A DNA stretch of 64,000 nt from assembly GCA_023015825.1 (NCBI GenBank), contig JALKAW010000002.1, forward strand, positions 186,001 to 250,000, in the 5' to 3' direction. Every line of letters begins with the position of its first letter. The first letter of the stretch is position 1. Positions 53,852 to 63,980 of the stretch are shown here, one piece after another. The translations under genes were made by a program, and so were the position numbers. The DNA is from Flavobacteriaceae bacterium S0862 (GTDB taxonomy: Bacteria > Bacteroidota > Bacteroidia > Flavobacteriales > Flavobacteriaceae). The notes beneath the pieces were generated by a model. It was not told the DNA's origin. It was given only the letters and a program-made list of their open reading frames with translations, and made no database searches.

Positions 53852-55209
53852 TGCTTAATTAAAACGTTTTCGGCTTTCTTAGAAAACGCATTAGCTTTAG
53901 TAATATTATTAATCATTCTATAAGCAGTACTAAGTTGTTTATAGAAATCTATTTCCATTTGAGCATTATCAATCACATAGTCAATACCAATTTCTAGCGT
54001 CTCTATGGCATCTTTAGGACGATTTAAATGATTAAATGCTACACCATTTGCTAAATAAATTATAGGTTGTGATGGAAATACATCTAAAGCTTTTGTTGCT
54101 AAATCGACAACTTTTTGATGTTGTTTACTGTCTATGTATAATAAAATCAAGTTTTTTAGAACTTCAAAATTTTCAGAATCTTTGTTTAAAGCCATCTCAT
54201 AATGCTTTAAAGCCATCTCTTTATTTCCTTTCTGTAAATAATATTGTGCTAATTCAATATTTGATTTTCCGTTATTATCATTTGATACCATAGTTGTAAC
54301 TTCTAATAAATCGTTTTCATACTGTGGGTTACTTTTTACAAATGATACAAAATCGTTTAACACCTTGGTTTTGGCATCTGGCTTAATTTTTAGGCTTGTA
54401 AGTATAATTTTCATTGAGTTTATGGCTTCTTTTGGCATATTATCGCTCAAGTAAAACTTATACAATGCTAGATGTACAATGTGAGAATTTGGGTTTTTTT
54501 CTAGAAGCTCTTTTGCGGTTTTGAAGGCTTTTTCGTTATCGCCTAATTCACTATATCTATAAATTAATCGTAAATAGAGTGCCTCATTATTTGGAGTGTT
54601 GGCAACACGCTCTTCAAGATTTTCTATTCGTTCTTTATCACCTCCAGTTGCATTATAAATTTGATTGCGCATAAAATCACGTCTTTCTGAAACCCCATAA
54701 TCCTTATCGAGCTCATCCAAAGTTTTTAAGGCGTCTTTATATTTTTTATTTTTAATGTAAAGTGATACTAAATCTTCCTTATAGTCTGGATGAAATTTCA
54801 CTAATTTTTTTACTGTTTTTAGCGCTTTATTAAAATCGTCTTTTTGGTAATACACATCGTAAAGCGCATCTAAAAACCATTCATTTTCTGGTACTTTCTC
54901 AATAGCTTTTTTTAAGGCTTCTTCGGCTGCACCAAAGTTTTTAAGTTGTGTGTAGTTTTTGCCTAATTCAAAATATATAACTGCTTTAGAATCGTCCAAC
55001 TCTAAGCATTTTAATAATGACTTAATTGCTCGATCGTAGTTTTCTATACCTTTTTGTTTTAAAGCTTCGTAGAAGTGTTCTTGAAACTCATCTTCGAAAT
55101 TTCCTAAATCATCATTAGGTGTTTTGTTGAAATCGACTTGGGCAAATAGCGTTTGTGGAATAAAAACAATTCCTAGAATCAATAATAGTATTTGGGTTTT
55201 CAACGTCAT
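53848..55209 (-). CDS. Tetratricopeptide repeat protein, periplasmic
   Basis: This 453-residue protein has a signal peptide (1-23) and about ten TPR units in tandem (about 45-445), for example AVIYFELGKNYTQLKNFGAAEEALKKA (positions 58-84). It probably acts as a periplasmic scaffold. Its end overlaps the DUF4292 gene by 4 bp, so the two should work or be made together. No enzyme domain is seen. Confidence 0.88.
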   Translation of the reverse strand: MTLKTQILLLILGIVFIPQTLFAQVDFNKTPNDDLGNFEDEFQEHFYEALKQKGIENYDRAIKSLLKCLELDDSKAVIYFELGKNYTQLKNFGAAEEALKKAIEKVPENEWFLDALYDVYYQKDDFNKALKTVKKLVKFHPDYKEDLVSLYIKNKKYKDALKTLDELDKDYGVSERRDFMRNQIYNATGGDKERIENLEERVANTPNNEALYLRLIYRYSELGDNEKAFKTAKELLEKNPNSHIVHLALYKFYLSDNMPKEAINSMKIILTSLKIKPDAKTKVLNDFVSFVKSNPQYENDLLEVTTMVSNDNNGKSNIELAQYYLQKGNKEMALKHYEMALNKDSENFEVLKNLILLYIDSKQHQKVVDLATKALDVFPSQPIIYLANGVAFNHLNRPKDAIETLEIGIDYVIDNAQMEIDFYKQLSTAYRMINNITKANAFSKKAENVLIKQ

Positions 55210-55274
55210 TATATCAGCCTCTAAATTACATATTTTACAAGCACTAAGAGTTTGTTTAGGCTCTTTTTAACACA

Positions 55275-55709
55275 TTATTTGGTTCCTGTGCTCCCAAAAC
55301 CTCCTTCACCTCTTTCGGTCTCGGTAAGCACTTGTAATTCTTCCCATTCTGCACGCTCATGCTTTGCAATAACCAATTGTGCGATACGCTCTCCATTATT
55401 AATGGTGAAATCTTCATTAGAAAGATTAACAAGAATCACGCCAATTTCACCTCTATAATCTGCATCAATGGTTCCAGGAGCATTAAGTACTGTTATTCCT
55501 TTTTTTGCTGCTAAACCACTTCTTGGACGTACTTGTGCTTCAATGCCAATTGGTAGCTCAATAAATAAGCCTGTACCTACAATACTTCGTTCTAGTGGTT
55601 TTAGAGTTCTCGACTCTGATAAGCTTGCTCTTAAATCCATTCCCGCAGACGCAATAGTTTCGTAATGTGGCAATGCGTGATTGGATTTGTTGATTATTTT
55701 AATAGTCAT
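55275..55709 (-). CDS. dut: dUTP diphosphatase
   Basis: This 144-residue trimeric dUTPase shows all five motifs: [32 protein letters not shown] and [10 protein letters not shown]. It keeps uracil out of DNA and makes dUMP for thymidylate. Its start overlaps the flippase stop by 4 bp. The gene group is shared with cell-envelope genes, which is a matter of genome organisation and not of pathway. Confidence 0.96.
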   Translation of the reverse strand: MTIKIINKSNHALPHYETIASAGMDLRASLSESRTLKPLERSIVGTGLFIELPIGIEAQVRPRSGLAAKKGITVLNAPGTIDADYRGEIGVILVNLSNEDFTINNGERIAQLVIAKHERAEWEELQVLTETERGEGGFGSTGTK

Positions 55710-57169
55710 ACTCTTCTCAATAATTGTTTAATTTCTTTTTTTTCCAATGCGTAAGTGATACCCAAAAATACTAATAACAATGGTATTCCAACTAAATAGT
55801 TTTCTCTAAAATAATAAAATGAAATCACTGAAAACAAGATAGAAACAAATAAATACAATCCTATTTTTTTAAGGTTATACGGTATAGGGTAATACTTTCT
55901 GCCAAAGTAATAAGATAATAGCATCATGACGCTGTAAGCAATAAGAGTCGCAATTGCTGATGCTTTATAGCTATATTCTTTTATGAAAAATATGTTGATC
56001 GCTAAGGTAATGATGGCTCCAAAAACTGAAATATATGCGCCAAATTTTGTTCTGTCGGTAATTTTATACCAAACTGATAAGTTATGATAAATACCCAAAC
56101 AAAAGTTAGCTAACAGGATTATTGGCACAATCCACATAGCTTCCCAATAAGCTTCACTTCTTACTATGTATGGTTTTAGTAAATCTGCAAAAACAACGAC
56201 GCTCAATAAAATCACAGAACCAAATGCTACAAATAGCTCTAAAATTTTTGCATAGTTTTTTTGTGGGTTTTTACTATTTGAATGACTAAAAAAGTAAGGC
56301 TCTATACCAAGTCTGTAAGCTGTTGCGAAAAGCGTCATAAATACAGCTATTTTGTAACAGGCTGAGTACATCCCAATATCGGTTTCGGCAATATCTGCTG
56401 GAAGTAATTCCTTAAGTAAAATTCTATCGAATGTTTCATTTATCGAAAAAGCAACACCTGCTATAAGCACAGGAAACGCATAACGAAACATGGTTTTCCA
56501 TAGCTGTGAATTAAACACATATTTAATTTTACTGTAAAATGGCAACATTAACAATAATGTTACAGCACTTGCAATAAGATTGGCTATAAAAATGTAACTA
56601 ATTTGAAAATCTGGCTTGTATATACTTTCAAACACAGAATTGTTAGAAGCCAAGTCTTTTAAAGCTAATAAGAAGAATAAATTAAGACCAAGGTTGATAG
56701 CTACATTTAAAATTTTAATGATTGCATAGCGTTTAGGTTTTTCATTGGCTCTTAACCATGCGAATGGAATAATGACCAAGGCATCTAATAGTAAAATCCA
56801 AATAACCAAATTGATGTATCTTACATCAATATCAATAAAGGAGGCTATCTGATTTTGAAAAATCAATGCTAAGGCAAAAAAGCCTAAAGAAGACACAATT
56901 AGTGAAATTGTAGAAGTCCCAACAACTTGATTTTTATCTTCTTCTTTATTGAAAAACCTAAAAAAAGCTGTTTCCATACCATAAGCCAAAACAACATTAA
57001 ATATTACGAAATATGAAAAGATGACTGATACTTCTCCATATTCTGCTACCGAAGTTAAGACACCTTCTGTAGTGTATAGTGGTACCAACAAAAAGCTAAG
57101 CATCCTAGGTAAAACGGTTGCTAATCCATAAATAAATGTTTGCTTAAAGAGTTTTTGAAATGCGCTCAA
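55706..57169 (-). CDS. Oligosaccharide flippase family membrane protein (Wzx/MATE-like)
   Basis: This 487-residue protein has about 14 hydrophobic helices spread over its whole length and the N-terminal block [21 protein letters not shown] (starting at residue 12; only the pattern is quoted in part), typical of polysaccharide flippases. It probably flips lipid-linked sugars across the inner membrane. No glycosyltransferases are adjacent, so the substrate is unknown; a lipid II flippase role is possible. It heads the dut-TPR-DUF4292-envC group. Confidence 0.87.
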   Translation of the reverse strand: MSAFQKLFKQTFIYGLATVLPRMLSFLLVPLYTTEGVLTSVAEYGEVSVIFSYFVIFNVVLAYGMETAFFRFFNKEEDKNQVVGTSTISLIVSSLGFFALALIFQNQIASFIDIDVRYINLVIWILLLDALVIIPFAWLRANEKPKRYAIIKILNVAINLGLNLFFLLALKDLASNNSVFESIYKPDFQISYIFIANLIASAVTLLLMLPFYSKIKYVFNSQLWKTMFRYAFPVLIAGVAFSINETFDRILLKELLPADIAETDIGMYSACYKIAVFMTLFATAYRLGIEPYFFSHSNSKNPQKNYAKILELFVAFGSVILLSVVVFADLLKPYIVRSEAYWEAMWIVPIILLANFCLGIYHNLSVWYKITDRTKFGAYISVFGAIITLAINIFFIKEYSYKASAIATLIAYSVMMLLSYYFGRKYYPIPYNLKKIGLYLFVSILFSVISFYYFRENYLVGIPLLLVFLGITYALEKKEIKQLLRRV

Positions 57170-57222
57170 AAGTTGGGTTTTAACGTAGCTAAAAGTACGT
57201 TATTAGTAAACGTTTTGCAACA

Positions 57223-57735
57223 TTAGTTATTATTAGACGATGGTGACATTGGAACCTCCACCATTTGTATTTCAGCTACATTAGTAAGCTTGTAATACTT
57301 CGTTTTTCCATTGACATTATAACTAATCACACACTCATTATGTGCCAATTCAAATGGGATTTTTATTGGTTTCTCTGGCATTTTATTACCATATTCAGCT
57401 TTAGAGTCACTGCTAATAACAATATCTTGTTTTTGAGTAGATAGTGATGTAAAACGACCAACATAAACACCTTCTTCTTGTGAGTGCTTATTTAGTTTTG
57501 TTACTTTCTCTCTAAAATAAACGCTATCTGGTTGGAATTCTAAATCTTTTATTTCAATGAAAATATCCATTCCTGAAGGTCCATCGACCATTCCGGAAAC
57601 CCATTGTTTACAGTATATACTTCCAAAGGTTGTTGGTGCTTCTTTTTGAAGCTTTTGTGCACTTGAACATTGAGAAAAACTAGACATAATTACTGTTAAC
57701 ATTGATAATTTAAATATTTGCTTTAGGGTTTTCAT
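57223..57735 (-). CDS. Secreted protein of unknown function, possible lipoprotein
   Basis: This 170-residue protein has an N-terminal signal region ending in SFSQCSSAQ, where Cys23 might be lipidated, and then a beta-rich domain with KQWVSGMVDGPSGMDIFIEI and two Cys (CKQW and NECVISY) that could pair. I do not recognise the family. It lies after the ATP synthase terminator and before the flippase gene with 53 bp to the latter. Confidence 0.7.
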   Translation of the reverse strand: MKTLKQIFKLSMLTVIMSSFSQCSSAQKLQKEAPTTFGSIYCKQWVSGMVDGPSGMDIFIEIKDLEFQPDSVYFREKVTKLNKHSQEEGVYVGRFTSLSTQKQDIVISSDSKAEYGNKMPEKPIKIPFELAHNECVISYNVNGKTKYYKLTNVAEIQMVEVPMSPSSNNN

Positions 57736-57782
57736 TTATTTGACTATTTATTATAAAGATACTAAATCAAGAGCTATGCCAT

Positions 57783-57809
57783 AAAAAAAGCCTTACTAAA
57801 AAGTAAGGC
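57783..57809 (-). terminator. Terminator of the ATP synthase operon
   Basis: On the minus strand the stem GCCTTACT/AGTAAGGC (57809-57802 with 57797-57790) is followed by seven T (57789-57783). It lies about 80 bp after the atpG stop. Confidence 0.8.
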
Positions 57810-57889
57810 CCTTAATTATTTTTTGATGCTCTTAATTAATTATTAAGTACTTCTGCTCTTATAAGCATTTGACTTTGCTCGCGCTATGT

Positions 57890-58750
57890 CTAATTGTTCA
57901 ATGCTTCCGCTCCACCAACAATTTCTAAGATTTCATTAGTAATTGCAGCCTGACGTGCTTTATTATAAGTTAGTTTTAATTGATCTCTTAACTCTGTTGC
58001 GTTGTCAGTTGCTTTATGCATTGCTGTCATACGAGCTCCATGTTCACTAGCAAAACTATCTCTAATAGACTTATACAATTGAGTTTTTAATGACTTAGGA
58101 ATTAATGTTTCAACAATCTCAACTTTTGTTGGTTCAAAAATATAGTCTTGATTGTTATTTGAGCTTCCTTCCATCGGCACAATTGGTAAAAATTGCTCAG
58201 TCATTACAATTTGCGTTGCTGCATTTTTAAACTTGTTGTAAACGATTTCAATTTTATCGAACTCGCCTTCTACAAATTTTTCCATCAACATTTCGGCTAT
58301 CTCTGCTACTTTATCAAACGTTAAATCATCAAATACATCACTATTATTAGAAACAACATCTTCATTTTTAGACAATGCGTCGTTAGCTTTTTTCCCAATA
58401 GCAACATAAGAAACCTCTTGATTGGCATACGTTTCATTTGCTAATCTAATTGCCTCCTTTATAATGTTAGAATTAAAAGCACCGCACAGCCCTCTATTAG
58501 AAGTAATGGCTACAATAAGCACTTTCTTTACTTCTCTTTGTGTCGCATATTTGCTACCAGAATCTGCGTCTAATGTCGCACTAAGGTTTTGTAATAGTTC
58601 CGTTAGTTTATTTGCGTAAGGACGCATAGCAGTAATCGCATCTTGTGCCTTCTTTAGCTTTGCAGCCGATACCATTTTCATGGCACTGGTAATCTGCATT
58701 GTTGAAGATACCGATGAAATTCTGTTACGTATTTCTTTTAAGTTCGCCAT
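57890..58750 (-). CDS. atpG: ATP synthase F1 subunit gamma
   Basis: This 286-residue central-stalk subunit begins with the conserved MANLKEIRNRISSVSSTMQ and has the SNRGLCGAFNSNI region (about 83-95) and the C-terminal SEHGARMTAMHKATDNA / YNKARQAAITNEILEIV block. It rotates inside the alpha/beta ring. It is the last gene of the operon here; the beta and epsilon genes (atpD, atpC), which would follow in many bacteria, are not present. Confidence 0.97.
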   Translation of the reverse strand: MANLKEIRNRISSVSSTMQITSAMKMVSAAKLKKAQDAITAMRPYANKLTELLQNLSATLDADSGSKYATQREVKKVLIVAITSNRGLCGAFNSNIIKEAIRLANETYANQEVSYVAIGKKANDALSKNEDVVSNNSDVFDDLTFDKVAEIAEMLMEKFVEGEFDKIEIVYNKFKNAATQIVMTEQFLPIVPMEGSSNNNQDYIFEPTKVEIVETLIPKSLKTQLYKSIRDSFASEHGARMTAMHKATDNATELRDQLKLTYNKARQAAITNEILEIVGGAEALNN

Positions 58751-58789
58751 ATTCTAAATATGAATCTCACACAATAGTGAGAATGATAA

Positions 58790-60370
58790 TTATGCTTTAT
58801 ACTTTGCTGATAAGTCTTTAGCCACATTTGTTAATGTATCTGTAACCTCATCAGTTAATTTTCCTGCTTTTAAAGTGTTCAAAACATCTTCATGTTTTGC
58901 TTTAAGGAACTCTATGTAATCTCTTTCGAATTCTTTAACTTTTTCTACAGGAACATCTCTCAATAAGTTTTTAGACCCAGCATAAATAATTGCAATTTGA
59001 TCTTCAACCGTAAATGGATCGTTTTGTGCCTGCTTCAAGATTTCAACGTTACGTTTTCCTTTTTCAATTACATTTAAAGTAACAGCATCTAAATCTGATC
59101 CAAATTTCGCGAATGCTTCTAATTCACGGAATTGTGCTTGATCCAGTTTTAATGTACCAGCTACCTTTTTCATGGATTTAATTTGTGCATTACCACCAAC
59201 ACGAGATACAGAAATACCTACGTTAATCGCTGGACGAACACCTGAGTTAAATAAATCCCCATCTAAGAAGATTTGCCCATCTGTAATAGAAATTACGTTT
59301 GTTGGGATATAGGCAGAAACGTCACCTGCTTGAGTTTCAATAATTGGTAAAGCTGTTAAAGAACCCCCACCTTTTACCATTGGTTTTAAAGAATCTGGAA
59401 GGTCGTTCATTTCTTTAGCAATAGCATCATCATTAATCACTTTTGCAGAACGCTCTAATAAACGAGAGTGTAAGTAGAATACATCTCCAGGATACGCTTC
59501 ACGTCCTGGTGGACGACGTAACAATAATGATACCTCACGATACGCTACCGCTTGTTTAGATAAATCATCATAAATGATTAAAGCTGGACGACCAGTATCT
59601 CTAAAATACTCACCAATGGCAGCACCTGCAAAAGGAGCATAAACCTGCATTGGCGCAGGATCTGATGCGTTAGCTGCAACAATAGTAGTATAAGCTAAAG
59701 CGCCTTTTTCTTCTAATGTTTTAGCAATTAAAGCCACTGTTGATGCCTTTTGCCCAATAGCAACATATATACAAAAGACAGGTTCACCTGCATCGTAAAA
59801 TTCTTTTTGATTTATAATAGTATCAATACAAACGGCTGTTTTACCAGTTTGTCTGTCTCCAATAACCAGCTCACGTTGTCCACGTCCAACAGGAATCATC
59901 GCATCAATTGCTTTAACTCCAGTTTGTAAAGGCTCGGTTACTGGTTCACGATAAATAACACCAGGTGCTTTTCGCTCTAGTGGCATTTGGTATGTATCTC
60001 CAGAGATAGGTCCTTTACCATCGATAGGTGCTCCTAAGGTATCAACAACACGACCAACGATACCTTCACCTACATTAATAGATGCTATACGGCCAGTACG
60101 TTTTACTGTAGAACCTTCGGCAACTGCTTTTGAGTGTCCTAGTAATACAATACCCACGTTATCTTCTTCAAGGTTAAGTACAATTCCTTCAAGACCTCCA
60201 TCAAATTCTACTAACTCTCCATATTGAGCGTTTGAAAGTCCATATGCGCGTACAATACCATCACCTACAGTTAATACTGACCCTACTTCGTCTAATGACG
60301 CTGTAGCTTCAAATCCTGCTAGTTGTTGCTTTAAGATTGCTGATATTTCAGCTGGTTTTACTTCTGCCAT
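58790..60370 (-). CDS. atpA: ATP synthase F1 subunit alpha
   Basis: This 526-residue non-catalytic nucleotide-binding subunit has Walker [10 protein letters not shown] (171-179) and the alpha signature near [13 protein letters not shown] (about 375). Length is normal. It lies 28 bp after atpH and 39 bp before atpG. Confidence 0.98.
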   Translation of the reverse strand: MAEVKPAEISAILKQQLAGFEATASLDEVGSVLTVGDGIVRAYGLSNAQYGELVEFDGGLEGIVLNLEEDNVGIVLLGHSKAVAEGSTVKRTGRIASINVGEGIVGRVVDTLGAPIDGKGPISGDTYQMPLERKAPGVIYREPVTEPLQTGVKAIDAMIPVGRGQRELVIGDRQTGKTAVCIDTIINQKEFYDAGEPVFCIYVAIGQKASTVALIAKTLEEKGALAYTTIVAANASDPAPMQVYAPFAGAAIGEYFRDTGRPALIIYDDLSKQAVAYREVSLLLRRPPGREAYPGDVFYLHSRLLERSAKVINDDAIAKEMNDLPDSLKPMVKGGGSLTALPIIETQAGDVSAYIPTNVISITDGQIFLDGDLFNSGVRPAINVGISVSRVGGNAQIKSMKKVAGTLKLDQAQFRELEAFAKFGSDLDAVTLNVIEKGKRNVEILKQAQNDPFTVEDQIAIIYAGSKNLLRDVPVEKVKEFERDYIEFLKAKHEDVLNTLKAGKLTDEVTDTLTNVAKDLSAKYKA

Positions 60371-60398
60371 CTTATTTATTTGTTTAGATATAAATATC

Positions 60399-60929
60399 TT
60401 AGTTTAATGTAAATTCTCTTTTTAACTTATTTAGTTTGTTAGACACACTAGCATCATATTGCTTGTCTCCAACACGTAAAATGAAACCACCTAAAATGCT
60501 TTCATCCACCATATTTTCTAGCTCTACAGCTTTACTTGTTAACTCTTTTACTTTTGCAAGTACTTTAATTTCTAGATCGTTATTCATAGGAAATGCAGTA
60601 GTTACTTGTGCAATTTCTTTTCCATTTAACTCATCAAATAACGTTGTATATTTTGATGCAACATCACCAAGAATGTCAATTCTTTTATTAGACATTAATA
60701 AGTTGAACAACCTAGAACTAATACTATTTATATTTGGAAATATTTTAGTCAAAGCTTCTATTTTAGCATCCGATTTAACGATTGCATTTTTAAGTGCCTG
60801 ACTTAATTCTACGTTTTCTTTAATAGTAGTCGCTATTAGCTTCATGTCGTTATTTACAGCTTCTGCTGCATTTTGATCACTTGCTAAACTAAGTACTGCT
60901 TTTGCGTAACGTATTGCTGCTCTACTCAT
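60399..60929 (-). CDS. atpH: ATP synthase F1 subunit delta
   Basis: This 176-residue peripheral-stalk subunit begins [16 protein letters not shown] and ends with the typical [20 protein letters not shown] segment. It links F1 to the b subunits. It starts 6 bp after atpF. Confidence 0.95.
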   Translation of the reverse strand: MSRAAIRYAKAVLSLASDQNAAEAVNNDMKLIATTIKENVELSQALKNAIVKSDAKIEALTKIFPNINSISSRLFNLLMSNKRIDILGDVASKYTTLFDELNGKEIAQVTTAFPMNNDLEIKVLAKVKELTSKAVELENMVDESILGGFILRVGDKQYDASVSNKLNKLKREFTLN

Positions 60930-60935
60930 GAGTGT

Positions 60936-61436
60936 TTAGTTTAAAGTTGCTTCACCTAACATAGACTCAACCAATTTTACTTGCTTATCTTTATTAGATA
61001 ATTCTTCACGAACCACTTTTTCTGCTATTTCGATTGATAAGTTAGCTACTTGCGATTTTAACTCAGCAATTGCAGCTTTCTTTTCTGTTTGAATAGATGC
61101 TTGAGCTTGTACAATTAGTTTTCCTGCTTCTTCTCTTGCTTCATTTTTAGCATCATCAATCATTTTATTTTTGATTTCACGCGCTTCTTTAAGCATTTCT
61201 TCTCTTTCTGCTCTAGCTTCTTTTAATAACTTCTGATTGTCTGCTTGAAGGTTTTCCATTTCTCTCTTAGCTTGTTCAGCAGAGTCTAATGCATTTTTAA
61301 TTCCTTCTTCTCTATCGTTTACAGCATTAAGAATTGGTTTCCAAGCAAATTTTCTTAGTAATAATAGTAGTGCTAAGAACAATACTGTTTGCCAAAAAAA
61401 CAGTCCAATCGAAAATTCTCCTAATAACTTTTCCAT
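60936..61436 (-). CDS. atpF: ATP synthase F0 subunit b
   Basis: This 166-residue subunit has one N-terminal membrane helix (about 8-28, FFWQTVLFLALLLLL) and a long charged helix forming the peripheral stalk, with RKFAWKPILNAVNDREEGI (about 28-46) typical of the family. It lies between atpE and atpH. Confidence 0.96.
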   Translation of the reverse strand: MEKLLGEFSIGLFFWQTVLFLALLLLLRKFAWKPILNAVNDREEGIKNALDSAEQAKREMENLQADNQKLLKEARAEREEMLKEAREIKNKMIDDAKNEAREEAGKLIVQAQASIQTEKKAAIAELKSQVANLSIEIAEKVVREELSNKDKQVKLVESMLGEATLN

Positions 61437-61524
61437 ATTCTATTTATAGTATTATACTTTTTAATTTTTAAAATAAAGCAACCTTGCAACCAACCGTTGC
61501 AAGGATGCCTTAAAATAGGTTTGA

Positions 61525-61716
61525 TTATACTGCAAATAATGCAGCAAATCCAATACCTTCGATTAACGCAGCTGCGATAAGCATAGCAGTTTGAATCTTA
61601 CCGTATGATTCTGGTTGACGAGCGATAGCTTCCATAGCTGAACCACCAATCTTACCAATACCAATACCAACACCAATTACTACTAAACCTGCACCTACCA
61701 TTACTGGAATTTCCAT
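61525..61716 (-). CDS. atpE: ATP synthase F0 subunit c
   Basis: This 63-residue hairpin of two membrane helices has the Gly-rich first helix GVGIGIGKIGG (15-25), the loop RQP (33-35), and the ion-binding Glu53 in ALIEGIGF. The lack of the extra sodium-ligand residues around Glu53 points to protons as the coupling ion. It is shorter than E. coli AtpE (79), as is common in Bacteroidetes. Confidence 0.96.
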   Translation of the reverse strand: MEIPVMVGAGLVVIGVGIGIGKIGGSAMEAIARQPESYGKIQTAMLIAAALIEGIGFAALFAV

Positions 61717-61754
61717 ATATATGTATTTAAAAATTAAACATTCAAATTAATGCA

Positions 61755-62861
61755 CTAATGTGCGTGGGCCTCTTCATGATGATCGTGCTCTTCTGCAGCA
61801 AAACCAAAATAAAGCGCTGATAACATTGTGAAAATATATGCTTGCAACAATGCTACTAATAATTCAATTAAAGAGATAGCGAACGCTAATCCAAACGATA
61901 ATGGACTACCTAACCAGCTCTTAAATATAAACATCAATCCAATTAAGCTCATCATTACAATATGTCCTGCCTTTATGTTGGCGTACAAACGAATTAATAA
62001 TGAGAAAGGTTTGATAAATATTCCTAACACCTCAATTGGTATTAGTATTATGTACAAAGGAATTTTAGCATACCAAGGCATAGTATCTCCTAATGGGTCA
62101 AAAATATGCTTCCAATAATCTTTTGTTCCTGTAAAATTTGTAATTAAAAATGTGATTAAAGCCAATGCAACTGTTACCGAAATACTGTTGGTAACATTTA
62201 CACCTAATGGCGTTAAACCTAACATGTTTATAAACCATACGAAGAAAAATACCGTTAACAAATACGGCATGTATTTTCTGTATTTCTTTTCTCCAATGTT
62301 TGGAATGGCTATATCATCTCTAATATAAAGTATGATTGGCTCAAAGATACGACCAGCTCCTTTTGCGATGCCATTGTTTTTTGAGTAAGAACTCGCAAGT
62401 CCTCTAAACAATAAAAACATTAACAAACCTACTAAAAAGATAACTACAACATTCTTAGTTATAGAAAAATCTAAAGGTTTAGCATTTGTTGGGTGTTTTT
62501 CGGCGTCATAATTAATAGTTCCTTCAGCATCCGTTTTATATATCTTGGTATGGTATACTTTGTAAAAATTACCATCTACCTCGGCAACTGTTTTTCCGTG
62601 ATGGAATTTTGATGAAGAGAATACTTTTAAACCATTATCCCATAAAATTACTGGAAGCGGAAAACCCCAATATACTTTCTCACCTTGATCATTAGTGTAC
62701 GATGTTAAACTAAAGTCATAAGAGTCTTCTAAATGGTGTTGGATATATGCCTTTATTTCAGTCTTTAAATCACCCTTTTGAGTGTCTTCACTTGCATAAG
62801 AAACAAATGAGATTAATAGAAATACAAGGGTTAGTGCTTTAATAGTTATTTTTCTTTGCAT
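61755..62861 (-). CDS. atpB: ATP synthase F0 subunit a, with N-terminal periplasmic extension
   Basis: This 368-residue subunit is about 100 residues longer than E. coli AtpB. The extra N-terminus has a signal-like helix (about 5-23) and a soluble domain (about 25-130) before the usual membrane domain (about 135-358), in which Arg in LLIRLYANIKAGH (about 283-295) is the essential proton-path Arg. A His-rich tail (EEHDHHEEAHAH) ends the protein. It has a consensus promoter of its own. Confidence 0.95.
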   Translation of the reverse strand: MQRKITIKALTLVFLLISFVSYASEDTQKGDLKTEIKAYIQHHLEDSYDFSLTSYTNDQGEKVYWGFPLPVILWDNGLKVFSSSKFHHGKTVAEVDGNFYKVYHTKIYKTDAEGTINYDAEKHPTNAKPLDFSITKNVVVIFLVGLLMFLLFRGLASSYSKNNGIAKGAGRIFEPIILYIRDDIAIPNIGEKKYRKYMPYLLTVFFFVWFINMLGLTPLGVNVTNSISVTVALALITFLITNFTGTKDYWKHIFDPLGDTMPWYAKIPLYIILIPIEVLGIFIKPFSLLIRLYANIKAGHIVMMSLIGLMFIFKSWLGSPLSFGLAFAISLIELLVALLQAYIFTMLSALYFGFAAEEHDHHEEAHAH

Positions 62862-62895
62862 ATCACTCTAAATAATAGTGGCTTAAAAATCGCTG

Positions 62896-62923
62896 CAAAG
62901 GTAGGTTTTTATCTCAAAAACAA
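62896..62923 (-). promoter_or_regulatory. Promoter of atpBEFHAG
   Basis: On the minus strand: TTG (62923-62921), 17-bp spacer, TACCTTTG (62903-62896). Both boxes match. It lies 34 bp upstream of the atpB ATG, so the core F0F1 genes can be transcribed apart from atpZ and bactofilin. Confidence 0.7.
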
Positions 62924-62975
62924 AAACTATTTTATATTTTATTTTCCTGTAAGTTGGAGAGGAGAATTTAAGGTT

Positions 62976-63365
62976 CTAGAATTCCATTTTGTTCAACCAT
63001 TTTACGAGGCTAGAGGTCTCCAAAACTAGACAAATAGCATAAGGGACAAAAAATGCAGCAAATTCTAAGCTTGAAATATCATTATCAGCTTTGTACACAG
63101 GATAAAAAATTATGAAAAAGACTGCAAACTTCACACAACTTCCTGCTAAAAACAGAAACCCTATTTGGCTTTTAAATCGTTCGCGGTATTTGTAAAGAAA
63201 ACCAAATATCGCTATTGCAAGCACTAAATTTATTACGTAAGAAAGTATAATTTTATTTTCAAATACTGGCTTATCGATTAAACTCAAGATAGTTGCGTGA
63301 ATCCCAAAAACAACGGATAGTATAATAGTTAATTTGGAAGAAAATCTGGTAAACGTATTGTTCAT
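62976..63365 (-). CDS. AtpI-like small membrane protein (DUF6168 type)
   Basis: This 129-residue membrane protein has four hydrophobic helices (about 10-28, 40-58, 68-88, 98-118) and takes the position of atpI before atpB. It resembles the flavobacterial DUF6168 group. An assembly role for the c ring is inferred from position. It overlaps atpZ by 4 bp. Confidence 0.75.
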   Translation of the reverse strand: MNNTFTRFSSKLTIILSVVFGIHATILSLIDKPVFENKIILSYVINLVLAIAIFGFLYKYRERFKSQIGFLFLAGSCVKFAVFFIIFYPVYKADNDISSLEFAAFFVPYAICLVLETSSLVKWLNKMEF

Positions 63366-63598
63366 TTAGAATTAATTCGGTTAAGTTGCTTGACGACGGT
63401 ATAAAGTGATACTCCAACACCTAGTAAGGTGCCAAAAATAACAAATAATTTATCCCCATTATTGTATTCAGAATCTAGCCATTTACCTAGCAGTATAAAA
63501 AGGTAAATAATTATTCCCATTTGTAAACCAACTCCTGTAAGTACTAATGCGTTTTTAAGCTGATTTTTCGGTTCCTGACCCTGGTTTTTGTTGCTCAC
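63362..63598 (-). CDS. AtpZ/AtpI family protein
   Basis: This 78-residue protein has two membrane helices (about 15-38 and 48-66) and the AtpZ layout. AtpZ helps c-ring assembly and can carry Mg/Ca transport in other bacteria. Its first 14 codons lie inside the end of the bactofilin gene (44-bp overlap), and its end overlaps the next gene by 4 bp, so expression is closely tied to both. Confidence 0.83.
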   Translation of the reverse strand: MSNKNQGQEPKNQLKNALVLTGVGLQMGIIIYLFILLGKWLDSEYNNGDKLFVIFGTLLGVGVSLYTVVKQLNRINSK

Positions 63599-63980
63599 CT
63601 TTGTTAAGTTCTTTTACAGCACCTTTCATGCTACAAACTGCGTTAAATGTTGCTCCAGGTTCTACTGCAAGTTTTCCAATTTCAACTTCACCTTCAATAA
63701 ATGCTGAAGACTTTAAAGATAGAACACCTGATAATTTCATTTTCCCAGAAAAACGACCTTCAAAATCAGCATTTGTCCCTTCGAGTGTCCCGTTAATAAT
63801 TCCTGATTTACCAACAACTATTTTTCCTGGTGTTTTTATTGTGCCTTGAATGGCACCATCTATTCTAAAACCTCCTTCGCTCACAATGTCACCAACAATT
63901 GTAGTACCTTGAGCTATTCTGTTTTGTTGTGTTGAAGATTCGACTGCATCTCCTCTTCCTCTTTTACCATCTGAAAACAT
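63555..63980 (-). CDS. Bactofilin (polymer-forming cytoskeletal protein)
   Basis: This 141-residue protein has a Gly-rich right-handed beta-helix core (about 20-115) with repeating short strands such as GTTIVGDIVSEGGFRIDG and GKIVVGKSGIINGTLEG, the bactofilin signature, and disordered ends. It polymerises without nucleotide at the inner membrane and shapes the cell or its wall. It starts the atpZ-atpI-like-atpB gene string, as I recall for many Bacteroidetes. The start at 63980 lies 20 bp from the window edge. Confidence 0.9.
   Translation of the reverse strand: MFSDGKRGRGDAVESSTQQNRIAQGTTIVGDIVSEGGFRIDGAIQGTIKTPGKIVVGKSGIINGTLEGTNADFEGRFSGKMKLSGVLSLKSSAFIEGEVEIGKLAVEPGATFNAVCSMKGAVKELNKGEQQKPGSGTEKSA

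Noticed and set aside
57223-57735. Part of the ATP synthase operon
   Set aside because: A clear terminator (57783-57809) separates it from atpG.
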